Assembly: GCF_008107445.1 (NCBI RefSeq)
Contig: NZ_VSLD01000003.1
Span: 186,001-250,000 of the forward strand
Source: Arthrobacter echini
GTDB taxonomy: Bacteria > Actinomycetota > Actinomycetes > Actinomycetales > Micrococcaceae
Reading direction: 5' to 3'
DNA length: 64,000 nucleotides
Both the position numbers and the translations under genes were made by a program. Below, piece after piece: positions 8,371 to 18,715 of this stretch. The notes beneath the pieces are model-generated. The model was not told where the DNA came from. It searched no databases and saw only the letters and a program-made list of their open reading frames with translations. Numbering within the stretch: position 1 is the first letter of the stretch; each line of letters starts with the position of its first letter.

Positions 8371-9657
8371 ATGACTGAAGCCTTCGACGCCGTCGACATC
8401 ATCCGTACCAAGCGTGACCACGGCGTGCTCTCGCCGGAGCAGATCGACTGGACCATCGACGCCTACACGCGCGGCGAGATCGCCGACGAGCAGATGGCAG
8501 CCCTGAACATGGCGATCCTGCTCAACGGGATGAACCGCGCGGAGATCTCCCGCTGGACGGCCGCCATGATCGCCTCCGGGGAGCGGATGGACTTCTCCTC
8601 CCTGGACCGCCCCACGAGCGACAAGCACTCCACCGGTGGCGTCGGTGACAAGATCACCCTGCCGCTGGCGCCGCTCGTGGCGGTGTTCGGCGTGGCCGTG
8701 CCACAGCTCTCGGGGCGCGGCCTCGGCCACACGGGCGGCACGCTGGACAAGCTGGAGTCGATCCCGGGCTGGCAGGCCCACCTGAGCAACGAGGACATGC
8801 TGCGCCAGCTCTCAGAGGTGGGCGCCGTCATCTGCGCCGCCGGGACCGGCCTGGCGCCGGCCGACAAGAAGCTCTACGCGCTGCGTGACGTCACGGGCAC
8901 GGTGGAGGCCATCCCGTTGATCGCCTCCTCGATCATGAGCAAGAAGATCGCCGAGGGGACCGGTTCGCTCGTCCTCGACGTCAAGGTGGGCAGCGGCGCG
9001 TTCATGAAGGACGTGGGCCAGGCGCGCGAGCTCGCGGAGACCATGGTGGCCCTCGGGAAGGACGCCGGTGTCAACACCGTGGCGCTGCTGACCGGCATGA
9101 GCACCCCGCTCGGTCTCACCGCGGGGAACGCCATCGAGGTGGAGGAGTCCGTGGAGGTCCTCGCCGGTGGCGGCCCGGCCGACGTCGTCGAGCTCACCGT
9201 GCGCCTCGCCGAGGAGATGCTGGCCGCCGCCGGTGTGCGGGACGCCGATCCCGCGGCAGCCCTGCAGGACGGCCGCGCCATGGACGTGTGGAACGCGATG
9301 ATCGAGGCGCAGGGCGGCGATCCGCGGGCGGCCCTGCCGGTGGCGCGGGAGTCCGAGGTGATCCTCGCACCTGCGGACGGCGTCCTCGTGGAGCTCGACG
9401 CCCTCGCCGTGGGTGTGGCCGCCTGGCGCCTGGGCGCCGGGCGCGCCCGCAAGGAGGACCAGGTGCAGGCCGGGGCCGGTGTGCGGATGCACGCGAAGCC
9501 CGGAGCCCGGGTCCGCGCCGGCGAGCCGCTCATGACGCTTCTCACCGACACCCCGGAGAAGTTCGACCGCGCGCGGGAGGCCCTCGCGGACGCCGTCGTG
9601 ATCGCGCCCGGGGCCATGGGTCCGGCGCAGCAGCTCATCATCGACCGCATCGCGTAG
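8371..9657 (+). CDS. deoA: thymidine phosphorylase
   Basis: Splits thymidine or deoxyuridine with phosphate into base and deoxyribose 1-phosphate. The protein is 428 residues, typical for the family. It shows the N-terminal helical domain, the phosphate-binding SDKHSTGGVGDK segment, the SGRGLGHTGGTLDKLE signature, and the C-terminal domain with a KPGARVRAGEPL stretch. The ATG at 8371 is preferred over upstream in-frame codons because those overlap cdd. Located 74 bp after cdd, it completes a route from imported pyrimidine nucleosides to base plus sugar phosphate. Confidence 0.93.
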   Translation: MTEAFDAVDIIRTKRDHGVLSPEQIDWTIDAYTRGEIADEQMAALNMAILLNGMNRAEISRWTAAMIASGERMDFSSLDRPTSDKHSTGGVGDKITLPLAPLVAVFGVAVPQLSGRGLGHTGGTLDKLESIPGWQAHLSNEDMLRQLSEVGAVICAAGTGLAPADKKLYALRDVTGTVEAIPLIASSIMSKKIAEGTGSLVLDVKVGSGAFMKDVGQARELAETMVALGKDAGVNTVALLTGMSTPLGLTAGNAIEVEESVEVLAGGGPADVVELTVRLAEEMLAAAGVRDADPAAALQDGRAMDVWNAMIEAQGGDPRAALPVARESEVILAPADGVLVELDALAVGVAAWRLGAGRARKEDQVQAGAGVRMHAKPGARVRAGEPLMTLLTDTPEKFDRAREALADAVVIAPGAMGPAQQLIIDRIA

Positions 9658-9660
9658 GCG

Positions 9661-9666
9661 TAGGGT
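9661..9666 (+). promoter_or_regulatory. -10 element of a probable leaderless promoter (add)
   Basis: TAGGGT ends 7 nt before the GTG start at 9674. It would let add be transcribed separately from deoA, whose stop is 4 bp upstream of this element. Confidence 0.4.
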
Positions 9667-9673
9667 TGGCAGG

Positions 9674-10852
9674 GTGACCCAGACCCAGCACGAGGCCGCC
9701 TCCGGCGTTGCCATCGACATCCGCACCCTGCCCAAGATCTCGCTCCACGACCACCTCGACGGCGGGCTGAGGCCGGCCACCATCCTGGACCTCGCTGCCG
9801 GGATCGGCCACGATCTCCCGGCCGGCGATGCCGAGGCGCTCGGCGCCTGGTTCCGTGAATCCGCGGACTCCGGTTCGCTCGAGCGCTACCTCGAGACCTT
9901 CGACCACACGATCGCCGTCATGCAGACCCGCGAGGGGCTCATCCGGGTGGCCCGGGAGTTCGTCGAGGACCTCGCACTCGACGGCGTCGTCTACGGCGAG
10001 GTGCGCTGGGCACCCGAGCAGCACACCGCGCAGGGCCTCTCGCTCGACGAGGCCGTCGAGGCCGTCCAGGAGGGCCTGGACGCAGGCGCCGCGGCGGCGA
10101 TCGCCGCCGGGCGCATCATCCAGGTGGGCCAGCTCATCACGGCCATGCGCCACGCCGACCGTGGCCAGGAGATCGCCGAGCTCGCCGTCCGGCATCGCGA
10201 CCGGGGCGCCGTGGGCTTCGACATCGCCGGAGCCGAGAACGGTTTCCTCCCGTCCCGCTTCGCCGAGGCCTTCACGTTCCTCGCCTCCGAGCAGTTCCCC
10301 GTGACCATCCATGCGGGTGAGGCGGCCGGCCTCGAGAGCATCCAGGACGCGCTCGTCGCCGGTCGCGCGCTGCGCCTCGGCCACGGGGTGCGGATCGCGG
10401 AGGACATCGAGATCGAGGAGTCCGCGGACGAGGAGCAGACCGACGGGCAGGAGGTGGGGATCGCCAATCTCGGGCGTCTCGCGGCCTGGGTCCGCGACCG
10501 CGGTATCCCGCTCGAGCTGTGCCCGTCGTCGAATCTGCAGACCGGGGCCATCGAGGCCTTCGGTTCCACCATCGACGCGCATCCGTTCGACCTGCTCTAC
10601 CAGCTCGGCTTCAAGGTGACGGTGAACACCGACAACCGCCTGATGAGCGGGGTGACGCTGACCGGGGAGTTCGAACTGCTCGTCGACACGTTCGACTACG
10701 ATCTCGGTGATCTGCTCGAGCTCACGCTCAATGCCGTCGATGCCGCGTTCCTCCCGCTCGAGGACCGCGAGGCGCTGGCAGCGCACATCGCGTCCAGCTT
10801 CGACGCGGCGGCAGCCGGCGCGTCGGGCGGGGCGCCCGGCGCCGGATCCTGA
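9674..10852 (+). CDS. add: adenosine deaminase
   Basis: Deaminates adenosine or deoxyadenosine to inosine, cytoplasmic, zinc dependent. Length is 392 residues. Visible motifs are LHDHLDGG (zinc-binding His-x-His), TIHAGEAAG, LGHGVRI, and TVNTDNRLMSG carrying the late zinc-ligand Asp. Between the LGHG motif and the ELCPSSN motif there is an acidic insertion of about 20 residues (positions 246-265 roughly) rich in Glu and Asp, not part of the catalytic core. The gene lies 16 bp after deoA and extends the nucleoside salvage cluster from pyrimidines to purines. Confidence 0.9.
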   Translation: MTQTQHEAASGVAIDIRTLPKISLHDHLDGGLRPATILDLAAGIGHDLPAGDAEALGAWFRESADSGSLERYLETFDHTIAVMQTREGLIRVAREFVEDLALDGVVYGEVRWAPEQHTAQGLSLDEAVEAVQEGLDAGAAAAIAAGRIIQVGQLITAMRHADRGQEIAELAVRHRDRGAVGFDIAGAENGFLPSRFAEAFTFLASEQFPVTIHAGEAAGLESIQDALVAGRALRLGHGVRIAEDIEIEESADEEQTDGQEVGIANLGRLAAWVRDRGIPLELCPSSNLQTGAIEAFGSTIDAHPFDLLYQLGFKVTVNTDNRLMSGVTLTGEFELLVDTFDYDLGDLLELTLNAVDAAFLPLEDREALAAHIASSFDAAAAGASGGAPGAGS

Positions 10853-10862
10853 CGGGGGAGCG

Positions 10863-13006
<2,144 letters not shown>

Positions 13007-13044
13007 GGTTCGGCGGGCGCCCTGCCGTCCGGATACCCTCGGTG

Positions 13045-13068
13045 GACGGGCTTCGGACGGAGCCCGTC
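13045..13068 (+). terminator. hairpin after eno
   Basis: GACGGGCT and AGCCCGTC form an 8-bp stem with an 8-nt loop in the 88-bp gap between eno and the DivIC-like gene. There is no U-tract; it could equally be a leader structure of the downstream gene. Confidence 0.35.
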
Positions 13069-13094
13069 GCGACGCATCATCGACGAGGAGCTTC

Positions 13095-13919
13095 ATGACT
13101 GCACGGCGCCCCAATGTGCCGCGGGCCGGACGGCCGGGACACGGGCCCGGCCAGCCCCCCGGCGCCGACCAGGCAGCCGACGGGGGGCACCGGACCGCAC
13201 CCCGGTCACCGGATCCGGTACCCCACGCCTCCGCGCCGGGGCGTGGAGCCGGACCCTCGGCGGCGAAGAACCAGCACGCCCCGTCCCCGCGCAAGCCCTC
13301 CACGCCGCGTTCGCCCGGCCCGTCGGCCACCAAGGACCCCCGCACCGGCGGGTGGACTCCTGATCCCGGGCACGCGGCGGGCGGGACGCCGGATGGCGCA
13401 TCCCCGCGCAGCCCGCGCCAGGTCTCCGCTCCGGAGGAACGAGCGGCGGAACGGGCGCAGCTGGCAGGAAGCATCCGCCGCGGCAGACTGGGTTCCCGTC
13501 GGGTGGAGTCGCCCATCCAGCCGGCGGAGGAGGCGACCCCCATCCCGGCGAAGGCCTTCTCCGGGCGGCTGCTCGCCCTCGCCGTCGTCCTGGTCGCGGT
13601 CATCGTCCTCCTGGCACCGTCCGTGAGCCGCTACGTCCAGCAGCAGGCGGAACTGGACGCCCTCCGGGCCGATATCGCCGTCCAGGAGCAGGCACAGGCG
13701 GAGCACCGGTCCGAGCTGGCCCGGTGGGACGATCCGGCGTTCGTCAAACAGCAGGCGAGGGAGCGCATCTTCCTCGTCATGCCGGGTGAGACACGCTATC
13801 TCGTCAAGGGTGGTGCGGGGATCGAGGACGGCACCGGTGAGGGGTCGGCGGACGAACCGGCCGATCTGCCCTGGGCCGACTCCCTGTGGGACTCCATCAC
13901 GCGTGCCGCGACGGACTGA
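13095..13919 (+). CDS. septum formation initiator family protein (DivIC/FtsB-like)
   Basis: Bitopic division protein expected to join the FtsB/L/Q complex that activates septal wall synthesis. Of 274 residues, the first 150 or so are a Pro/Arg/Ala-rich disordered cytoplasmic tail. A single membrane helix lies at about residues 156-176 (LLALAVVLVAVIVLLAPS), followed by a short coiled coil (QQQAELDALRADIAVQEQAQ) and the conserved segment DDPAFVKQQARERIFLVMPGE. Actinobacterial homologues also carry long N-terminal tails. ATG at 13095 after GACGAGGAG. Confidence 0.85.
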   Translation: MTARRPNVPRAGRPGHGPGQPPGADQAADGGHRTAPRSPDPVPHASAPGRGAGPSAAKNQHAPSPRKPSTPRSPGPSATKDPRTGGWTPDPGHAAGGTPDGASPRSPRQVSAPEERAAERAQLAGSIRRGRLGSRRVESPIQPAEEATPIPAKAFSGRLLALAVVLVAVIVLLAPSVSRYVQQQAELDALRADIAVQEQAQAEHRSELARWDDPAFVKQQARERIFLVMPGETRYLVKGGAGIEDGTGEGSADEPADLPWADSLWDSITRAATD

Positions 13920-13994
13920 CACGATCGACCGGCTGGCGCCCCGTGGGCCGGACCGCCGATCCAGCACTCCGAGCAGCGGCCAGGAAGGCACCGA

Positions 13995-14708
13995 ATGACC
14001 ACCGAACATCTGCACGACGACCCGCAGGATCTCCGTCCCGCGGACGGGACGAGGGCCAGGGGGGACGACCTCGACGTGCTCAGCCGTCAGCTGGGCCGTC
14101 CCGTGCGCGATGTGGTCGGGATCGGCGCCCGGTGCGTCTGCGGCAACCCGCTCGTCGCGGTCACGGCTCCCCGGCTGTCGAACGGGATCCCCTTCCCCAC
14201 CACCTTCTACCTCAGCCATCCGGTGATCAGCGCCGCCGTCTCCCGCCTCGAGGCCGACGGCGTCATGACCGAGATGAGTGCTCGCCTGGGTGAGGACGAC
14301 GAGCTCGCCGAGCAGCACCGGCGGGCCCATGAGGCGTTTCTCGTGGCGCGTGCCGCCGTGGGAGAGCGTGCCGGCACAGGACCGGTGCCGGAGATCGACG
14401 GTGTGTCGGCCGGGGGTATGCCCACCCGGGTGAAGTGCCTGCACGTGCTCGTGGCACATGCGCTCTCCGCAGGACCCGGGGTGAACCCGCTCGGGGACGA
14501 GGCGATCGCCGGGATCGCGCCCTGGTGGACGGCCGACCGGTGCTCCTGCGCCGGCGCGTGGGACACTGCGGGCCAGGTGCCCGCAGTGGATCTCAGCCGG
14601 CACACCCGTACGCAGGGACTGACCGTCGAGGAGCTCGAGACGAAGCGCGCGGCCCGGCGGCGCAGCGCACCCGGGACCGACGGCGGATCCGACGAGGAGG
14701 AGGACTGA
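13995..14708 (+). CDS. DUF501 domain-containing protein
   Basis: Conserved actinobacterial protein of unknown function, 237 residues. The DUF501 core begins near LSRQLGRPVRD and contains CGNPLVAVTAPRLSNG and PTTFYLSHP, then conserved Cys/His residues including RVKCLHVLVAH and DRCSCA that could bind a metal. The stop overlaps the ATG of the exopolyphosphatase gene by one base, so the two are co-translated. The pairing with ppx is conserved (Rv1025-Rv1026), suggesting a linked role, but no activity is known. Confidence 0.85.
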   Translation: MTTEHLHDDPQDLRPADGTRARGDDLDVLSRQLGRPVRDVVGIGARCVCGNPLVAVTAPRLSNGIPFPTTFYLSHPVISAAVSRLEADGVMTEMSARLGEDDELAEQHRRAHEAFLVARAAVGERAGTGPVPEIDGVSAGGMPTRVKCLHVLVAHALSAGPGVNPLGDEAIAGIAPWWTADRCSCAGAWDTAGQVPAVDLSRHTRTQGLTVEELETKRAARRRSAPGTDGGSDEEED

Positions 14709-15652
14709 TGCGCACGGCTGCCATCGACTGCGGGACCAATTCCATCCGCCTGCTGATCGCCGACATCGAGGACGGCGTCCTGAGCGACGTCGTGCGCCTC
14801 ATGCGCGTGGTCCGGCTCGGCGAGGGAGTGGATGCGACCGGACGCCTCTCGGAGGCGGCGCTGCAGCGCACGTTCGCCGCTGCGGAGGAGTACGCGGGCC
14901 TGCTCAGGGACCACGGCGACCCGACCCTGCGATTCGTGGCGACCTCGGCGACGCGTGACGCGGAGAACCGGCAGGATTTCGTCGACGGGATCCGGGAGCG
15001 CCTGGGCGTGGAACCGGAGGTCATCAGCGGTGACGAGGAGGCCCGCCTGTCCTTCGAGGGTGCCTCCAGCGTCCTGGCGACCACCGGGGACGAGACGGTC
15101 CTGGTCATCGACCTCGGCGGCGGGAGCACGGAGTTCGTCGCCGGGACGAAGGAGGGCCTGCTGGCTGCACGGAGCACCGACATGGGCTGCGTGCGCTTCA
15201 CGGAGCGGTTCCTGAAGAGCGATCCACCCGGCGACGACGAGATCGGGGAGATGCGGTCAGAGGTGGATAGGCTCATGGACGAGGCAGCTGCCGGGGTGCC
15301 CCTCGACCGGGTCACGAGGATCATCGGCGTGGCGGGAAGCGTCACGACGGTGACCGCCCACGCGCTGGGGCTGCCGGCCTACCAGCCGGAGCTGATCCAC
15401 GGTGCCGAGCTGACCGTCGAGGAGATCACCACGGCGTCGACCGAGCTGCTGCACCTCCCGCGCGACGATCGCGCCGCACTGCCGTACATGCACCCGGGTC
15501 GCGTCGATGTGATCGGAGCGGGCGCGCTGATCTGGTCCTCGATCCTGGAGCGCGTCGGGACCGCGACCAAGGGCCGCGTCCGCTCCGCCGTCACCAGTGA
15601 GCACGACATCCTGGACGGTCTGGCGCTGAGCATCGTGGAGCGGGACGGGTGA
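14708..15652 (+). CDS. ppx: Ppx/GppA family exopolyphosphatase
   Basis: Member of the ASKHA superfamily that removes phosphate from polyphosphate or hydrolyses pppGpp. The protein is 314 residues, the short actinobacterial two-domain form lacking the C-terminal HD-like domains of the E. coli enzyme. Phosphate-binding motifs are visible: AIDCGTNSIRLL at the N-terminus and VIDLGGGSTEFV in the middle. The ATG at 14708 overlaps the DUF501 stop (TGATG). It is followed after 4 bp by the S8 protease gene. Confidence 0.9.
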   Translation: MRTAAIDCGTNSIRLLIADIEDGVLSDVVRLMRVVRLGEGVDATGRLSEAALQRTFAAAEEYAGLLRDHGDPTLRFVATSATRDAENRQDFVDGIRERLGVEPEVISGDEEARLSFEGASSVLATTGDETVLVIDLGGGSTEFVAGTKEGLLAARSTDMGCVRFTERFLKSDPPGDDEIGEMRSEVDRLMDEAAAGVPLDRVTRIIGVAGSVTTVTAHALGLPAYQPELIHGAELTVEEITTASTELLHLPRDDRAALPYMHPGRVDVIGAGALIWSSILERVGTATKGRVRSAVTSEHDILDGLALSIVERDG

Positions 15653-15656
15653 GCTG

Positions 15657-16994
15657 ATGCGCCGATCTGGATCGCTGGTCCTGCGGGGCGGTGCCGTGCT
15701 CGCGGGGTGCCTGGCACTCGTGCTCCCCGGGGCCGTCCCGGCGGCGGCGGACGACATCCGCTTCGACCAGTACTGGCTCGACGAGTACGGGGTCACCGAG
15801 GCCTGGGCCGCCTCGCAGGGCGAAGGTGTCACGGTGGCCGTGATCGACAGCGGCGTTGACGGCAGCCACCCGGATCTGCTGGGCGCGGTGATCGACGGGA
15901 CCGACGTGTCGGGCGCGGGAGGTCCCACGGGTCAGCTCGGTATCGGCGAGGTACCGAGCCACGGCACCCTCGTGAGCACTCTCCTGGCCGGCCGCGGACA
16001 TGCTGCCGCCACCGGGCCCGGAGCTGCCGACAGATTCGGGCACGGGCCGGACGGCATCGTGGGGGTGGCGCCGAAGGCCGATCTGCTCGCCGTGTCGATC
16101 TGGGTCGACGGCCCGTCCGGCGGTCCCAATCCGGCCGGTGTCCCGGTGGAGGACCAGGTGCCCGAGGCCGTGATGTGGGCCGTGGACCATGGGGCCGACG
16201 TCATCAACATGTCACTCGGCAGCACCGACCCCGTCTGGCCGGCGAGCTGGGACGACGCATTCCTCCACGCCGAGGAGAACGACGTCGTGATCGTCGCCGC
16301 CGCCGGCAACCGGGCCGGGGGCCTGATGCAGGTGGGTGCGCCTGCGACGATCCCGGGCGTCCTCGCCGTCGCCGGCCTCGACCGTTCCGGGAGCGCGAGC
16401 TCCGAAGCGTCCTCGGAGGGCATCAGCGTCGGCGTCGCAGCGCCCTCGGAGGATCTCATCGGCGGGATGCCGGGGGGCCTCTACGCGGACTGGTCCGGGA
16501 CGAGCGGCTCCGCGCCCCTGGTGGCCGGTGTCGCGGCCCTGATCCGCTCCGAACACCCGGAACTCTCCGCCGCGGAGGTGGTCAACCGGATCGTGGACAC
16601 TGCGAGGGACGCCGGCCCGCCGGGTTTCGACACGCTCTACGGCTACGGTGTGCTGGATGCTGCCGCTGCGGTCGGCGAGGACATCACGGTGCCCGCCGAG
16701 AATCGGCTGGGCAGCATGGCCGAATGGATCCACCTCTACAGGAGGGGCGAGCCGTCCGCGGAAGCCGCTCCGGAGCGATCGGAGCAGCAGCCGGGCCCGA
16801 CGGCGGCTCTTCCCGCGCCGGCCGCGCCGGCCGCCGTGGACCCGGATCCCGCTCCGGACCCGCTGCCCGGCGTCATCGTGCTCGGTGCCGGGGGACTCCT
16901 GCTCACGGCGTTGCTGGGCGGAACACTGCACGTGCTGCGCGTCCGCCGCCGGATGGCCCGGGCAGGGACGCCGCCACCCTCCCCGCCGACTTAG
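15657..16994 (+). CDS. membrane-anchored subtilisin-like (S8) serine protease, mycosin-like
   Basis: Predicted exported protease of 445 residues. It has a signal peptide (residues 1-28, ending near GAVPAAA), and the catalytic triad motifs VIDSGVDGSHPD (Asp), PSHGTLVSTLLAG (His) and SGTSGSAPLVAG (Ser). A Pro/Ala-rich linker precedes a C-terminal membrane helix (VIVLGAGGLLLTALLGGTL) and a short Arg-rich cytoplasmic tail. This layout matches mycosins of type VII secretion systems, but no ESX component is encoded in the window, so another envelope substrate is possible. It follows ppx by 4 bp. The stop codon lies inside the ndh operator. Confidence 0.82.
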   Translation: MRRSGSLVLRGGAVLAGCLALVLPGAVPAAADDIRFDQYWLDEYGVTEAWAASQGEGVTVAVIDSGVDGSHPDLLGAVIDGTDVSGAGGPTGQLGIGEVPSHGTLVSTLLAGRGHAAATGPGAADRFGHGPDGIVGVAPKADLLAVSIWVDGPSGGPNPAGVPVEDQVPEAVMWAVDHGADVINMSLGSTDPVWPASWDDAFLHAEENDVVIVAAAGNRAGGLMQVGAPATIPGVLAVAGLDRSGSASSEASSEGISVGVAAPSEDLIGGMPGGLYADWSGTSGSAPLVAGVAALIRSEHPELSAAEVVNRIVDTARDAGPPGFDTLYGYGVLDAAAAVGEDITVPAENRLGSMAEWIHLYRRGEPSAEAAPERSEQQPGPTAALPAPAAPAAVDPDPAPDPLPGVIVLGAGGLLLTALLGGTLHVLRVRRRMARAGTPPPSPPT

Positions 16995-17008
16995 TGAAGA
17001 TTTTCACA
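16993..17008. promoter_or_regulatory. probable Rex operator at ndh
   Basis: AGTGAA-GATT-TTCACA matches the actinobacterial Rex site TGTGAA-N4-TTCACA at 11 of 12 defined positions. It lies 20 bp before the ndh start codon and would cover the -35 region of the TAGCAT promoter. Confidence 0.65.
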
Positions 17009-17016
17009 AAGTCCGG

Positions 17017-17022
17017 TAGCAT
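17017..17022 (+). promoter_or_regulatory. -10 element of a leaderless ndh promoter
   Basis: TAGCAT ends 6 nt before the ATG at 17029; the Rex-like palindrome lies immediately upstream. Confidence 0.5.
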
Positions 17023-17028
17023 CGAGGA

Positions 17029-18432
17029 ATGGCAACGACACAACATTTCTCCGATCGTCCGCGCGTTCTTGTCGTCGGCGGCGGGTACGCCGGCCTGTAC
17101 GTGGCGCACAGGCTGCAGAAGAAGATCAGGGACCACGGGGGGATCGTCACCCTCGTCGATCCGGTTCCCTACATGACCTACCAGCCCTTCCTTCCCGAGG
17201 TGGCGGCGGGCAGCATCGAGCCACGTCACGCGATCGTCTCGCACCGCAGGCACCTGCGGAAGACGGAACTGATCAGCGGACGGGTGACGCAGGTCGACCA
17301 CGCCGGGCGGACGGCCACGATCGAGCCCGTGGACGGGGGTGCTGCCTTCGATCTCGCGTACACCGAGATCGTCATGACGGCCGGTTCCATCACGCGCACC
17401 TTCCCGATCGACGGCCTCAAGGACGAGGGCATCGGCATGAAGTCGATCGAGGAAGCGGTTGCCGTCCGTGACGGGATGCTCGAGCGCATCGAGACCGCGT
17501 CGGCCATGGAGAAGGGGCCCGAGCGGGATCGTGCCCTCACCTTCGTCCTCGTCGGTGGCGGCTACGCCGGCATCGAGACCATCACGGAGCTCGAGGATGC
17601 GGCGCGCGACGCCGTCGCCGCCAATCCGCGGCTGACCCGCTCCGAGCTGCGGTTCGTCGTCGTCGAGGCCATGGGCCGGATCATGCCCGAGCTCACGGAG
17701 GACCAGGCCAAGTGGGTGGAGAAGCACCTCGCGGACCGCGACATCGAACTGCTGCTCAACACCTCCCTGGACAGCGCCGCGGGCGGCAGGGTGAAGCTGA
17801 TCAACATGCCGGACAAGACGCCGGCCGACGAGTTCGAGACCGACACGCTCATCTGGACCGCCGGTGTGCAGGCGAACCCGGTGAACCGCTCCACGGATTT
17901 CCCCATCGATGATCGTGGCCGACTCCGCGCCACCGCCGAGCTGCAGATCGCGGGCGACGACGGACCCGTCGGTCACGCCTGGACCGCCGGCGACGTCGCG
18001 GCCGTCCCGGATCTCACGGGCGGGGGAGTGGGCGGGTTCTGCGTCCCCAACGCCCAGCACGCCGTCCGCCAGGCGAAGCTGCTCGCCGCGAACGTCCTCG
18101 CCGCCGCCTTCGGTGAGGGTGAGGTCAAGGAGTACCGGCACAACAACCTGGGCGCCGTCGCCGGTCTGGGACAGTACAAGGGCGTTGCGAACATCATGGG
18201 CTTCGGCCTGAAGGGCCTGCCCGCGTGGCTCGCGCACCGCGGCTACCACGGCCTCGCCATGCCGATGTACGAGCGCAAGGCGCGGGTCCTCGCCGACTGG
18301 ACCATGGGGTTCCTGTTCGGGCGCGATCTGGTGCCGCTGACCTATCTGCAGGAGCCCACCCGCCAGTTCCGCGAGGCTGCGACGCCTCCTGCCAAGAGAG
18401 CCACGGCCGGCGCAGGCAAGGCGCCCTCCTGA
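17029..18432 (+). CDS. ndh: type II NADH dehydrogenase (NAD(P)/FAD-dependent oxidoreductase)
   Basis: Single-subunit, non-proton-pumping NADH:quinone oxidoreductase bound to the inner face of the membrane. The 467-residue protein has the FAD Rossmann motif VVGGGYAGLYVA near residue 14, a second dinucleotide motif LVGGGYAGIETI near residue 170 for NADH, and the TAGDVAAVPD segment near residue 320 that contacts FAD. A C-terminal amphipathic region (GLPAWLAHRGYHG onwards) is the likely membrane anchor. The Rex-like palindrome overlapping its promoter predicts repression at low NADH and induction when NADH accumulates. A hairpin 48 bp after the stop probably ends the transcript. Confidence 0.92.
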   Translation: MATTQHFSDRPRVLVVGGGYAGLYVAHRLQKKIRDHGGIVTLVDPVPYMTYQPFLPEVAAGSIEPRHAIVSHRRHLRKTELISGRVTQVDHAGRTATIEPVDGGAAFDLAYTEIVMTAGSITRTFPIDGLKDEGIGMKSIEEAVAVRDGMLERIETASAMEKGPERDRALTFVLVGGGYAGIETITELEDAARDAVAANPRLTRSELRFVVVEAMGRIMPELTEDQAKWVEKHLADRDIELLLNTSLDSAAGGRVKLINMPDKTPADEFETDTLIWTAGVQANPVNRSTDFPIDDRGRLRATAELQIAGDDGPVGHAWTAGDVAAVPDLTGGGVGGFCVPNAQHAVRQAKLLAANVLAAAFGEGEVKEYRHNNLGAVAGLGQYKGVANIMGFGLKGLPAWLAHRGYHGLAMPMYERKARVLADWTMGFLFGRDLVPLTYLQEPTRQFREAATPPAKRATAGAGKAPS

Positions 18433-18479
18433 CACGAGGGCTGGTGACACCGGACAGCTCCGGTAGCTGAAGCATCTGG

Positions 18480-18509
18480 ACGACGGCGGCCCGGCGGGGT
18501 CGCCGTCGT
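18480..18509 (+). terminator. hairpin after ndh
   Basis: ACGACGGCG and CGCCGTCGT form a 9-bp stem around a 12-nt G/C loop, 47 bp after the ndh stop. No U-tract. Confidence 0.5.
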
Positions 18510-18568
18510 TCGTCGTCGTGGCCCCGCCGGTCACCGCTCCGCGCCCGCGGCGCACGTCCCGGCCACGA

Positions 18569-18574
18569 TAGGCT
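18569..18574 (+). promoter_or_regulatory. -10 element upstream of tRNA-Leu
   Basis: TAGGCT ends 14 nt before the first base of the mature tRNA, a suitable distance for a short 5' leader. Confidence 0.4.
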
Positions 18575-18588
18575 GGGCCGATGGTCCG

Positions 18589-18661
18589 GCCCCAGTAGCC
18601 CAATGGCAGAGGCAGCAGACTTAAAATCTGTTCAGTCAGGGTTCGAGTCCCTGCTGGGGCA
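18589..18661 (+). tRNA. tRNA-Leu (anticodon UAA), short variable loop
   Basis: A 73-nt cloverleaf: acceptor stem GCCCCAG/CTGGGGC (7 perfect pairs), TA at 8-9, a D arm with GG, anticodon stem GCAGA/TCTGT (one G-U) with loop CTTAAAA reading anticodon TAA, a 5-nt variable loop TCAGT, T stem CAGGG/CCCTG with TTCGAGT loop, and discriminator A73. CCA is not encoded. The UAA anticodon and A73 point to leucine, but leucine tRNAs normally have a long class II variable arm, which is absent here. It stands alone between ndh and livJ. Confidence 0.88.
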
Positions 18662-18715
18662 CATGCTCTGTAGACCAGCCCATGTCAAGACCGTGATGCC
18701 GCCGGTGTGACGAGC

